Assembly (NCBI GenBank): GCA_905182985.1
Contig: CAJJDN010000160.1
Coordinates: 42,975 to 106,974 of the forward strand
DNA length: 64,000 bases
Origin: Paramecium sonneborni
Taxonomy: Eukaryota; Ciliophora; Oligohymenophorea; Peniculida; Parameciidae
Direction of reading: 5' to 3'
Position numbers and translations under genes: made by a program. This document shows positions 13,315 through 23,900 of the stretch, piece after piece (position 1 is the first letter of the stretch; every line of letters begins with the position of its first letter). The notes under the pieces are model-generated. The model did no database searches and had not been told where the DNA came from. It saw only the letters and a list, made by a program, of their open reading frames with translations.

Positions 13315-13634
13315 TATTATTTCTATTTATTCAAATATTTTTTTTATGGTCTTTCATCATATCAATTCATGCTAATTCAATCTTCTAAACATTACTTTCA
13401 GATTTTGCCTTTATTGATTTTCCATTTGATTTCAACATAATCATTAAAGAAGCATTATATTATGTTACTATTTTATTTGATTATGATTTATACTTTTATC
13501 AAAGAAGCATTTTAACTTTGATAAAAATAGTTGATATTTGAAAATTATTAAATTTTCTAGTGATTAAGATTATTAGATATAGAAATTTAAGAATGAAAAT
13601 TAAAATAATAAATGGATTAGTATTAATATAAATA
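13315..13634. other. Convergent 3' interval with hairpin
   Basis: This is 320 bp between the stop of the multi-pass protein and the stop of the B-box gene. An open frame in it is Phe/Ile-rich and lacks a start, so it is treated as non-coding. It contains the inverted repeat at 13494-13526. Confidence 0.5.
13494..13526. repeat. Perfect inverted repeat, 11-bp stem, 11-nt loop
   Basis: The arms ttttatcaaag and ctttgataaaa are exactly complementary around aagcattttaa. It sits in the 3' interval of two converging genes, so it could fold in either transcript. A function in 3'-end formation is only a possibility. Confidence 0.55.
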
Positions 13635-13762
13635 TCATACAAGCTTTAGGGATGTATTTGTTGCTTTAAACATATAATTTTTTTCTAAATTTCTATCATT
13701 TTTTTGATTATTTCTTTCTATAATTTTTGAAACTAACAATTTATTATTATTTGGTTATAAAA

Positions 13763-13820
<58 letters not shown>

Positions 13821-14864
13821 GTTTGTATTAATTTAAACAGGTCCAAATGATCCTAATATATCTAATTCTGGTTTTTTTTCTTCTTAATCAGAATTTGCAT
13901 CGAATAACATCATTTAATATGAATTTTCAATATCATCTCTTTCAATCATTTAAGAATGTCCTTCATCATAACATTCTTCACTTGTAATTTCAAATGAGGC
14001 AACATTTTTAATACTATAATCTTATTTAGGTGTTTTAACAGAGGATAATGCCATTCTACTAACTTTAGGTTATGTAAATTATTCTTTTTTTTCCAAACTT
14101 TCATAAACACTATCATTTTGTTCTTGTTTCTGATCTTGAAGGCTTTTCTTGATTAAACATGTTTTCAATTATTGTATAGACATAAGATGAGTTAAATTGA
14201 TTGGTTCATTTAAAGTAACTTTTAAGACTTCAATTGGAGTTTTAGCAATAAATTCTGTTTTGCCAGTAAAGATTTATAGATTTTTTTAATAACTTGCCAT
14301 GATTTCATTAAAAGGTTCATTTTAAATTTATTTGATAATTGAATTTAAATTATATTCTATATCTCTCTTCATGCATATAGTTTCTGATTTAGATTATTAT
14401 AAACTTTAAATGCTTTCATCATATTATTTTGAAACATTCTTAAAATTGGTATGCAATTATTCTAATTTTTTCACTTTTTCTTCTTCTAAAATCTAATAGA
14501 TTTGAATATGAAACTTTTCAATCTTTTCTTTTTATTATTCATAATATTTTTAAATATCATCTCTTTTAGTTATTAAAGCATTCATCATTTTATCAATATG
14601 AGGAATGTTATTATTGACCTAATTGATAAATAGATTAATTTGTTTTCTTCTATATTCTTCTTCAAGACCAGGCATTTCTTCAACTTTATGTCCTTTACCC
14701 ATCATTTGAACTGCACATTTTGAACATAAAAATACAGAGTTATCTTTTGATACGAAATACTTTGCAGTTTTATTTAAATGATTGACACATGATACTCTAC
14801 TAAGATTTGTATCATCCTTTAACTTAAGTTTAGTTGGAGTTAACCTTTGCTTAATTGATTTCAT
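13635..14864 (-). CDS. B-box zinc finger / coiled-coil (TRIM-like) protein with poly-Asn
   Basis: This intronless frame encodes 409 residues. Residues 25-65 form a B-box-like module: CVNHL, then FLCSKC, then GKGHKVEE, giving the Cys/His ladder of that zinc finger. A coiled coil of about 130 residues follows (DKMMNALITKRDDIQKYYEQ and onward). The C-terminal half is Glu/Ser-rich and likely disordered, and includes 19 consecutive Asn codons (all AAT; 13764-13820). No RING lies upstream and no SPRY downstream, so E3 activity is not predicted. The B-box plus coiled coil suggests a self-associating scaffold. Three other B-box genes are in this window. Confidence 0.85.
13764..13820. repeat. Trinucleotide microsatellite (ATT)19 within a coding region
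   Basis: Nineteen uninterrupted ATT units encode 19 Asn on the minus strand inside the B-box gene. There is no synonymous AAC interruption, so length changes in steps of one residue are likely between strains. Confidence 0.9.
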
Positions 14865-15419
14865 ATTTTATTAAGAAAAAATTTGAATTTCAAATTATTT
14901 ATTGGACATTATCAAATATAATTATTATTAATCAATTCAAAGTTAGAATATCAAAATTATGATATATTTATTGATTTTAATATAAAACCTTTGGAAAAGA
15001 GAGTATTACTTATAACAACTTTCTATTGATAAAATATAATGATTATATAGTGAATGTTAATTGTACATAATAATAATATTCTAAAAATATATAAATTATT
15101 TATTTCATCTATTCAGTTGGTAGTAAAAAATTATAATGGTAATATACTTATCCATTATTGTCATTCACAGAGAGCATTTAGAATCTAATTAATAACATAT
15201 TAAGCAATTTAGAATTATTAAAAAGAAAGTACCATATATTTTACTTACATATTTACATCTATTAGAAATAAATTTAAATAGGATTACTTTTACGATAATA
15301 ATAAAGAAATTATTTTTAAAAAGGAGAATAGTTATAGACAGTCTTAAGAATAGAAGATTTACAATAGATTTAAGATGAATTAAATTATATTATTTATATT
15401 TTACACAGTTCAATATAGA
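14865..15419. other. Intergenic, no supported gene
   Basis: These 555 bp lie between the B-box gene start and the THUMPD1 stop. Long TGA-free frames exist on both strands (for example a minus frame with VNDNNGQVYYHYNFLLPTEQ). With a single stop codon in such AT-rich DNA, open frames of this size arise by chance. No start, intron pattern or family match was found. Confidence 0.4.
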
Positions 15420-16301
15420 TCACAACAAATCTACGTCTGCTTCTACGAAAAATTCTTTTTTTTAAAAGTCTGAATTTGGATCCTAAATACTTATAACATT
15501 TTAGACTTCTTCATCTTTTTAACATTTGACTTTTTTGACTATTTTGTCTGCAAAATTAGTTTTTCTTTCAGGAATAGTATCTAAGATAGGTTATCCACCT
15601 TTTCTAATTGAGTATTCTCTAAATTCATGATATTTAGGTAAAATATTTATGTACATAATGGCACCGTTCACTTCTACAAAGAAAACAAATTCAGGTTCTT
15701 ACCAATCTTGATAGTGTAATGGTTCGATTAAACCTTACAAGATTGATAATACCTATTATTTATTGATTTTATCAGTGTATCTAGTTTTAAATATCAAAAA
15801 CCATGGATGTGGTCTATCTAATTGGAAATACTTATTGATAAGTAGAGTAGCGTATTTTTTAAATTCATCTAAAGTTGCTCGAAATACATATTAAATGGGA
15901 ATCAATCTATAGATATAACGAGCAACTTGTTAAGACTTTTCATAAACATCACTTAAGATAATTCGACTTAATTCATCAACATCTATTGATGGAAATTCTT
16001 AACTATTAATTCTGATGAAAATCACGCATTTTACTTTAGTTTCAAAATTATATAGCATTTTGATCATTCCTTTGTTATTTGCATTTTATTCAAGCATTTT
16101 TTCATATTTTTATGATTCTTAAGGATAAATTTATTCTACATATTATTCAATGATTTAATAGCCTTCTTTCACTGATTCTCTTTCTCTATTCTTATCACAT
16201 GTAATTAGAAATCCACTATATAGAATATCTGATTATGCATGTTATTAACCAGATCTTTGGTGCTTTTAAAATTTCTTTTTTTTGTTTTTTTGTTATTGCA
16301 T
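15420..16301 (-). CDS. THUMP-domain protein, TAN1/THUMPD1-like adaptor for tRNA N4-acetylcytidine
   Basis: This intronless frame encodes 293 residues. The N-terminus is very basic (MQQQKNKKKKFQKHQRSG). The segment SGFLITCDKNRERESVKEGY matches the conserved N-terminal strand-helix of THUMPD1/Tan1. The THUMP domain follows: VKCVIFIRINSQEFPSIDV, RYIYRLIPIQYVFRATLDEF, WFLIFKTRYTDKINKQQV and FVFFVEVNGAIMYINILPKY. In yeast and animals this protein binds tRNA and delivers it to the Kre33/NAT10 acetyltransferase for ac4C12 formation; that role is inferred here from the family. The C-terminal 50 residues are charged. It is divergent from the small-GTPase gene with only 15 bp between start codons. Confidence 0.9.
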
Positions 16302-16316
16302 TTATTATTAATATAA
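16302..16316. promoter_or_regulatory. 15-bp divergent intergenic spacer
   Basis: Only 15 bases, all A or T (ttattattaatataa), separate the start codons of THUMPD1 (minus) and the GTPase (plus). Promoter and 5' UTR elements of each gene must therefore overlap this spacer or the other gene's coding sequence, if both start codons are right. Confidence 0.6.
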
Positions 16317-16978
16317 ATGGGTGCAACTTAAGGAATCACTTAGAAAAACATCTCACTCCGTTACTAAAAATCAATAGATGTTAAATCTACAAATGAAAAT
16401 CTCACAAATTGTAGATCGGTCTCTTCGTAAGATTCGATCAAATTAGGTTCATTTTATAAGATAGCTGTATTGGGTATGAATATAGCAGTTGGAAAAACTG
16501 CATTTATAAGTAGTCTAATTAATTAAACTCCAATGGTTAGTAATTTACCTTAAACTATTGGTTTAGATATAAAATGTATGTTATATTAACAATAAAAAAT
16601 TCAATTTTGGGTAAGATGTTTGGTTAATTGTGTAAGGAATTCGATTCAAGTAAGGGAGGATTATTGGATCTGGATAATAGAATAAATGATTCTTTTAACT
16701 GTATAATGATAATATTTGAATAATTCGATGTTTCGTTGTTTAAAAAAAGAATTGTATAAGTTTAGAAGATATGTAATGAGAATAAAATGACAGGAAAAGT
16801 TCCTATTCATTTAATAGGTAATGATAGATTGGATATGAAAATAACTGGAAAAGAAAAGGAAATTCAGAAGATGATATAAACTCTCTATGATGGAAATCGA
16901 ATATTTGTTCATATAGTTGATTTTACTTAAATCAAAGAACTAAATAATTTATTATAATTTGTATTCAAAGAAAAATGA
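16317..16978 (+). CDS. Degenerate Ras/Rab-like small GTPase
   Basis: One 26-nt intron (16611-16636) gives 211 residues. After a 45-residue Ser/Asn-rich leader the G1 P-loop is intact (VLGMNIAVGKTAF). A switch I Thr lies in LPQTIGLDIK, and a beta strand reads KIQFW. The family then expects DTAGQE, but here the sequence is FWEFDSSKGG, so the G3 DxxG motif is absent. The G4 position reads GNDRLD rather than GNKxD. No C-terminal prenylation CaaX or CC motif is present (it ends FVFKEK). Nucleotide binding may persist, but normal GTP hydrolysis is doubtful. An alternative splice choice that restores DTAGQE was not found. It is probably a Rab/Miro-like pseudo-GTPase or regulator. Confidence 0.75.
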
Positions 16979-17031
16979 TTGTGATTGTGTACATAAAATA
17001 TATATCTCAAAAAAACTTTATAATCAATATT

Positions 17032-18216
17032 ATGGATGCAGATATATAAAAGGAACGATTAAGACCAATTCGTCGCCATGGGTGTAGCGATATATAGCTA
17101 TATTAAGCAGTGAGTTGGATATACACTGTTTTCGATATGATAATATCATTTATAATTGCATTTTTAATGGATGAAGGAGTGAAGGTTTTGAATGATAAAT
17201 AAGGAATTTAGGAGTTTATGTTAATTGTGTTAACAATTCTAACAATGGGGATAATTTATTCTTGTTTAAGAGCAACTTTGATTGATCCTACTGATAGTGT
17301 AGTTTTGAAAGAGTAAAACTTTAAATAGAAAGGGTGAATTTTTATTTTTCATTTTTAGATTAGAATTTAAGACAGATCTTAAGACATATTGTTTAGTATG
17401 TCAGGCACATGTAATGGAAAAGTCTAAACATTGTTTTAGTTGTAATAAGTAACATATTAAATAATAAGGTGTGTTGAAGTATTTGATCATCATTGTATAT
17501 GGTTAAATAATTGTATTGGCATAAAGAACTACAATTACTTTTTTATTTTAGTGATTCTGCTTGTAATATTCAAATGCCTTAGAATTATTTAAGACATCCT
17601 CCTTTTACTAAATTATGCATTCTAAATTCTTGCTTTAATAAGTATAATTCTTGACCCTCCAATCCTTTTTGTTCTTTCTTATTTATTGGGAATGCACCTT
17701 TTCTTTAAGTAACTATAATCAGTCTAATAAAGATATAAAGGTATTTCTACTTATGATTGGATCAAGATGAAAAAAGACAAAGAAAAAATGAAAGCTTAAT
17801 AATAGTAATAACTCCCAAAAATGAATGAAAGTGCTGGATATGGATAATTATTATCCACATCTAAACGTTTCGATTTAAAATCCTCACTATCAAATAAAAT
17901 AGATAATAAACTTCCTTAATAAAACTTCTTCCCAAAACCTTTACCATTATAAGCTCTAAAGAATCATAATACTTCAGGTCCATAAGTTACTCAACTATAG
18001 AGTATTTTTACTAATAAACCTACATCACCTAATAATGAATAATTAAGAAAAGAGGATGAAGAAGTTGATGGAAGATAGATCTTTAATAAAGTAATTGTAG
18101 AAGATAGTGAACCTCAATAAAATAGTGATTCAAGAGATGAAGAAAATGACAATGATCATGAAATTGATAATGATAATGATAATTAAAATTAATAATCTGG
18201 AAAAGAATAAAATTGA
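17032..18216 (+). CDS. DHHC-type protein S-palmitoyltransferase
   Basis: Two introns, 17334-17358 (25 nt) and 17449-17468 (only 20 nt), give 379 residues. The cysteine-rich catalytic domain reads [15 protein letters not shown], then [18 protein letters not shown] sequence, and [16 protein letters not shown]. The DHHC cysteine that accepts palmitate from palmitoyl-CoA is present. Two hydrophobic helices precede it and two follow, the normal four-helix topology with the active site facing the cytosol. The 20-nt intron interrupts the codon just before CVEVFDHHC, which confirms that splice. The C-terminal 140 residues are Ser/Asn/Asp-rich and acidic at the end. The GTPase gene ends 53 bp upstream on the same strand. 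Confidence 0.95.
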
Positions 18217-18349
18217 ATAAAAATACCTTACATCTATTTTTAAATCATATCATTACTTATTATATTAAGATTCAAAAAATAATAATCAAAACTAATAAGT
18301 TAATCTATATTAAATTTATATTATAATTAAAAAGAATTAGTTATTAAAA

Positions 18350-19550
18350 ATGGATGAGGTTCTGTTAGAGAGTTTAACTTCTAAATTTAGTGAATTATTT
18401 AAGAACATTTCTAGTCTATAAGAAAAGAGAGAGACTGTTTAAGATGAGAATGAACATTTAAAACAATTAATTTAAGAAGAGTAGGATTAATTAGAAATGC
18501 ATTCAGGAGAATCTTCTGAAGATGAAGCAGCTTTCTCAGAAATTGAAGAAAAGTGTAGATAAAAATTGGAAGAAAAAAAAGAATCGGATATGTAAATGAA
18601 AGAAGAAAATAATTTGAAAAGTCAATTAGTATATATATTTTATTTAAATTTAGTATATGCATCTTGAAGGTATTTAAAATGAAATTATATAAATGAGAAG
18701 TAGTATAGAATAATCAAAAGAATCAGAAGCTGATTTATAATAAAGAATTGAAGAAACTACATTAAAAATTGATGATTATCAAAATAAAATATAAAGAGCT
18801 GAACAAATTAAAATTCAAGTAGAAAAATAATAATAGGAAGTATAATGGCTTTTCTTATATTAAGCAAAATGAAAAGTATTTATAAGATAGTGAAAAAGTT
18901 AAAGCTGTTTAATCTGAAGTTAGAAATTAACTCTAAGCTAATGCTATGGGAGATAAAAGATAAAATGAACTTGAAAAAATCATTTAAAAACATTGGGAAG
19001 AATTATAAAAAAGAGTAAAATATTATCTATATATAGGCTCAAAGAATACAAGTGTTATAAAATAATATGAATATCATTTCAGTCAAAATATAAAAATCTT
19101 AAAAGAGTGAACATATTTATTAAAAATTGAAAGATGAAAATACTATCTTAGCTTAAGAGAACATTTAAATTAGAGAAAAATTAAATTAACTAATTAGTGC
19201 ATTACCTTAACATATGAAAAAGGGAAGTGTTAAAGGAAAATAAAAAAGCAAAAAAGAATTTTTAGAACTTTATGATGAATCAATCTGTTCTAATCAAATT
19301 AAATTAAGACATTTAGAATAAATTAGAGAAGAACATTAATAAAATATTAATAGTTTACATGTAATCCTCATTCATCTATTCTTAGAGTGAAATACTTTAG
19401 TTGGAAGAAAAATACAATTAAATGACTTAAAATGTTAAGAATCTTCAAGAGTAATATCTAGAAATTGAATCATCTTGCAGAGAATTTAATGAAGAAGAGT
19501 ATGTAAAGAAGAATTGCCCAAATTATTATAAAGTTAAAAAGGGAAAATGA
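18350..19550 (+). CDS. Long coiled-coil protein, about 367 aa, five exons
   Basis: The frame starts MDEVLLESLTSKFSELFK and is Glu/Lys/Gln-rich with heptads over nearly its whole length. Introns: 18629-18653 (25), 18840-18864 (25), 19015-19036 (22) and 19361-19385 (25); every exon then keeps frame. A stop at 19548-19550 is used here. An alternative 31-nt intron near 19500-19532 would extend the heptads (LKRENDSYKLRFEKSN) but would run into the haemoglobin gene, so the C-terminus is uncertain. No enzymatic domain was seen. It may be a cytoskeletal or basal-body filament protein, which is inference only. Confidence 0.75.
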
Positions 19551-19604
19551 TAGTTATAAGTTAAGATTTGAGAAGTCTAATATATAAATTTTTTCTTTAT
19601 AAAA

Positions 19605-19991
19605 ATGGACTAAAATGTATTTGATTCCTTCGGAGGAGATGGCTAAATTTCAGATCTCATAGATTAGTTTTATTATAAGGTCTTGTTTGATCAAACATTA
19701 AGAGGAAAGTTTTTAAAAGCTGATATGACTAGAGTGAGACTTTAATAAAAAACTTTCTTTGCTTAAATGTTTGGCTGTCCTCACACAAAATACACTGGAA
19801 AGTAATTTTGAATATCAACTAAAAGAGATTTAATTGAGGTTCATAAGAATTTGAACATCACTAATAAATAATTTGACAGATTTTTACATCATCTTAAATG
19901 TATTTTAAGTGATATGAATAAATCTTAAGAAATTATTGATGAAATTTTAAAAAGAGTCGATAATCATCGTAAACTTATAGTGTTTGAATGA
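19605..19991 (+). CDS. Truncated (2/2) haemoglobin
   Basis: One 24-nt intron (19802-19825) gives 120 residues, the typical size of the group I truncated haemoglobins known from Paramecium and Tetrahymena. It begins MDQNVFDSFGGDGQISDLID and has FYYKVLFDQTLRGKF (B helix with the Tyr positions used for ligand binding), DMTRVRLQQKTFFAQMFGC, then KYTGKDLIEVHKNLNI. The His in EVHKN fits the proximal haem ligand, and FDRFLHHLKCIL matches the G helix. It likely binds oxygen or nitric oxide in the cytosol. It lies 54 bp downstream of the coiled-coil stop. Confidence 0.9.
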
Positions 19992-20981
19992 TATAAACAT
20001 AATATTTATCTAATAAATGAGTACTTTAATAATATCAAAATAATTAAATAATACATACAAATAAATTATAATACCATTAGAGATTTCGTTTTTATAATTA
20101 CATGACGAGTTAATATTTGGGTGAAATTTTTTTTATCTAATCTTTCAAATTATACTTTAATATTCACTTTTTTCCATATTCTATCTCCTTGACTTTGATA
20201 CTTTATTTCGATCTTTTTAAAATTAAATTAAAAAATTATTTAAAAACCTTTGCACCTAATCTAAATTTTTCAATTAAAATAATTTTTTATATTGATTCTT
20301 TTAGAAGTATCATACTGCTATGCTATTGGAAATTGTATTCATTAATTATTATTTCTAATAATTCTAAATTTTTAACAAAAATATCTATCCAATTTTAGCT
20401 CTTATTTTTTTAATCAGAATTTTTTTTTTGTATTCTCATTAAATAATTTTATATATTATTTATGTTCATGGATTTTTACTTTTTTTAACATCTCTTTGAC
20501 AATCATTAGAAATTGATTATTATTTTAATTCATAAAATCAATTCTTTTGATTTTTAAACGGTTTTTTGAAGTTCAAAAATGGAGAATTAATTATTTGTCA
20601 TTTTTTCAAAATTTATAATATATTTTCTTAGTCAAATATGTCAATTATTGTAAAATTATTATACCTTAATCATAAAAATTTTAAATTGATTATGGTTTTT
20701 CAAATTATATAGATATTTTGATTTTAATTGTAATTTTTATTGAATTTAAATTTAAATTATAAATAAATAAAGCAGTATTCATTGAAGATATCGTTTTCTG
20801 TACAAATTTTGCTCCTTTTAATGAATTAAAAATATTTAAATTTAAAATATAAAAAAACAATGTAAACTTTAGATCTAATAAAAAAGTAAAAAAGAGTCTC
20901 CTAATTGATTTAAGATAAATTATATCAGTTATAAAAAAAAGAATATAAATTTTTGATATAATTTATGTATAAATTTAAATT
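19992..20981. other. Mostly non-coding interval
   Basis: Nearly 1 kb lies between the haemoglobin stop and the stop of the giant gene. Apart from the weak candidate ORF at 20102-20569 it is low-complexity AT-rich DNA with no protein-like frame. Confidence 0.4.
20102..20569 (+). CDS. Possible Phe/Ile/Leu-rich ORF, 155 aa
   Basis: An ATG-started frame (MTSQYLGEIFFIQSFKLYF...) stays open for 156 codons to TGA at 20567-20569. It is unusually rich in Phe, Ile and Leu, with no clear helix boundaries, motif or intron. With one stop codon in DNA this AT-rich, such a length can occur by chance. It is listed because it fills an otherwise empty kilobase. It may be a real membrane protein, a relic or noise. 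Confidence 0.25.
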
Positions 20982-23900
20982 TCAAGGGGATTAACGTTTA
21001 TCATCATATCTTACACTTTCAAAGGTTCTTTAATCTTAATCAAGAGGATATACTTTAGTTCCTTTTTTTTAAATCATTTAGGTATTTTCTTTACTACTTT
21101 ATTGATGAACTTATAATAGATTTTATTTTTCTTGATTTTAAAACATTACAGGTTTATCAGGGAATGAATGAGCAGGAGTAGGCATTTAGTAGATTCCTGG
21201 ATTATTTCTGACTATTTATTTGAGATATCTTCTTATCATTTAAAATCTTCTTTTAACTCTTTTTTATTATTGTCCTCGATTAGTTAAAAGTTTTTTGAAG
21301 AACCAATTTGATTCTTTGAGGTGAGGATATTTTTTATTAAGTAAATCTCTAACTTTATCTAGATTTTCTTATTAATCTTCAAGTTATGCTAATATAATTT
21401 CCCAAACAATAACTAAAATAAAGATAGAATTAAATATGATTAAAAGTATATAAAATGGCCATATGATTTCCTAATTATCAGAGAGATTAGATTAATAAAT
21501 GGTAATTCCTAGAACAATAGATATTCCACAAATGAGTGTACTAAATTCATCAATCAAATTTAAGAATTATAATTTATATGGTTTAAAAGTTCGAGTTAAT
21601 AGTTAATATATAAAAACAATAATGAAAACTAAAGCTCCTTTAATAATGATAAGATCTTCATAGAAGGTTAAGAAAATAATAATGAATCCTTTTTATAGGA
21701 TTTTGATAATTTCCCAGAAATATGCATTAGATGAATATTCATTATATAGATATCCCCAATTTTTTCTTGTATTTTCTGTTTCTAAGAGAAATCTTTATTA
21801 ATACAAACTAATAAACATGAAAGCAGGTATAATAAAGGCAAGAGCAAGAGTGGAAGGTAATATAAATGTTAAGATCCAATTTAAATGAGTTTATGTATCA
21901 TATTGATATGATACATTTCCTTAAATCCAATAATAATTAGAAATATATCTAAAGGATAATAAAGAGATAAATCCTCCAATTAAAGTAGGTTATAAATAAG
22001 TAAATAAGTAGATTGCAGTTGTAGTGAGAGCACTTTTATTGGGTTTAGTTAAATTTAATATGATGGCAATGATATAAATAACAATAAAAGATAGAATGTA
22101 TATTAAGGGCATAATTAATGCCCATATCATTCTAAAATAAATGATATCTATATCAATAAGATTAACTAAAAAGCAATCTAATGAAAAACTCATAGCTTCT
22201 GTTGGATTACCTACTGATCTGATGGAAGATTGAACTCCACTAGGAATTTTAAGTTAAAATGTAGCCACAGCTCCAATAATTTATAAATAGTTTGTTAACA
22301 CTTTTATTAATACACTGCCATATCCTGCTTTTGGATCTTAAGCAAATATTTTAAAATGTGATAATTTATTTTAAGTAACCATTTTTTCAACTGTTTCCAC
22401 GGTACCTTTAACAGATAAAAATATAGATATCATAGTCCAAATACTAACTAGAATAACTTTTAAAGTATTATCACCAATATCATTACAACTTCCACATTTA
22501 TAAGGTGTACTAACTGAATATGAACCTTAACCTCTAATATTATACATATCACATTATTCACATAAAGCTCCAATATGTGCTTCAGAACATAAATCATTAC
22601 CTGGATTCCATCCTCCAATACAATTCTCTGGAAGATTTAAACAATATTCAATTTTGTTACTACTTTCAAATGGTCTCCAATATTCTGGCCTTAACATAAC
22701 TCTTGCTGATGAAACTTTCTACATTTTTATCGGATCTTTTATTTAACATTAATCACCTGCTTTTACATTATATTAATCTGAATTAGCATCACATAATTTG
22801 CATGTTCCTTATTTAGTTTTATATTCACCTCTTTAACAAGGAAATGTTTATAAATCAATCCTCAATCTATAATTAGTAAAATAATCTAATAACTAATAAG
22901 GAGAAATCTCTTAAAATTACGGTATCTTTATTGAATTACAAATTATTTCAAGTTATAAATAACCTTATGAAGAATAATCAGGATCAAAATATATTATCAT
23001 ATTATCTAGATTATAATCTTAACTTGTTGTATTATAATATACTTCTGAATAACTAGTAAAATTAGAATAGAATTCTCCTTCTTATTAATTAATTATTTAT
23101 CTACTTTAAATAGAGCATTTACTACCATCTAAAGCTTTGATTTGATTATTTTCATCATTAAGAGCTATTATTCTAAAAGTAAGATTGTATGAAACATAAC
23201 TTTAAATCTATTCATCAAAAATTTAATATTCTCCAATTGTCTATCCACTGGGCAACATAATAAAATCATGTTCTTTATTTCCTATCTTGTATTTATTTAT
23301 TACGATTATATCTGTCTTATTTGTTGAATTATCTATTAAGGGTTCTTTCTTCATTAATTAATTTCCTATCTTTAATGTCAATTATGTAGGTTAATCTGCT
23401 ACATTATTACCATAATATAATGCTTGATTTCCTTAAAATATATTATTCATTTTTGAAGGAGAGTTTAATTGATAACCACTCAAAAATAATCCACCTCCAA
23501 CCTTTGCTTAATTATTTGCAAATATTGAATCATATACTATTAATTATCTTCCTTATTAATAATCAAAATATATTGCACCTCCTACCTAATATCCTACATT
23601 ATTTGAAAAAGAACAACTTGCTACTATTAAACTTAAACCTGATATTAATATTGATCCACCAAATGTTGCTTTATTATTTCTAAATGTACTTTTTTTTATC
23701 TTTATTGTAGATAATTTTTAATCTAATTCTTAACTTACTTCATCAAGAATTCTCTTTAATTTTTAATTCCAAAATAACCTAATTTAATTTGTTGATTAAG
23801 CACTAAGTACAAAACAACTAATTATTCCACATATATTATCTTCCATATTTAATCCTCTTAAATAAATTACATTTTTATTTACTACTTCATCTATATTTGT

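Noticed and set aside
13315..13560. Plus-strand Phe/Ile-rich continuation of the multi-pass protein
   Set aside because: The intron at 13139-13164 puts the gene in another frame that ends convincingly at TGA 13312-13314, so the remainder is non-coding.
15130..15419. Long open frames on both strands downstream of THUMPD1
   Set aside because: Both strands are open at once and neither has a start, intron or family signal; expected by chance with one stop codon.
15715..15735. GGTTCGATT-like sequence resembling a tRNA T-loop
   Set aside because: It lies inside the THUMPD1 coding frame and no acceptor or anticodon stem surrounds it.
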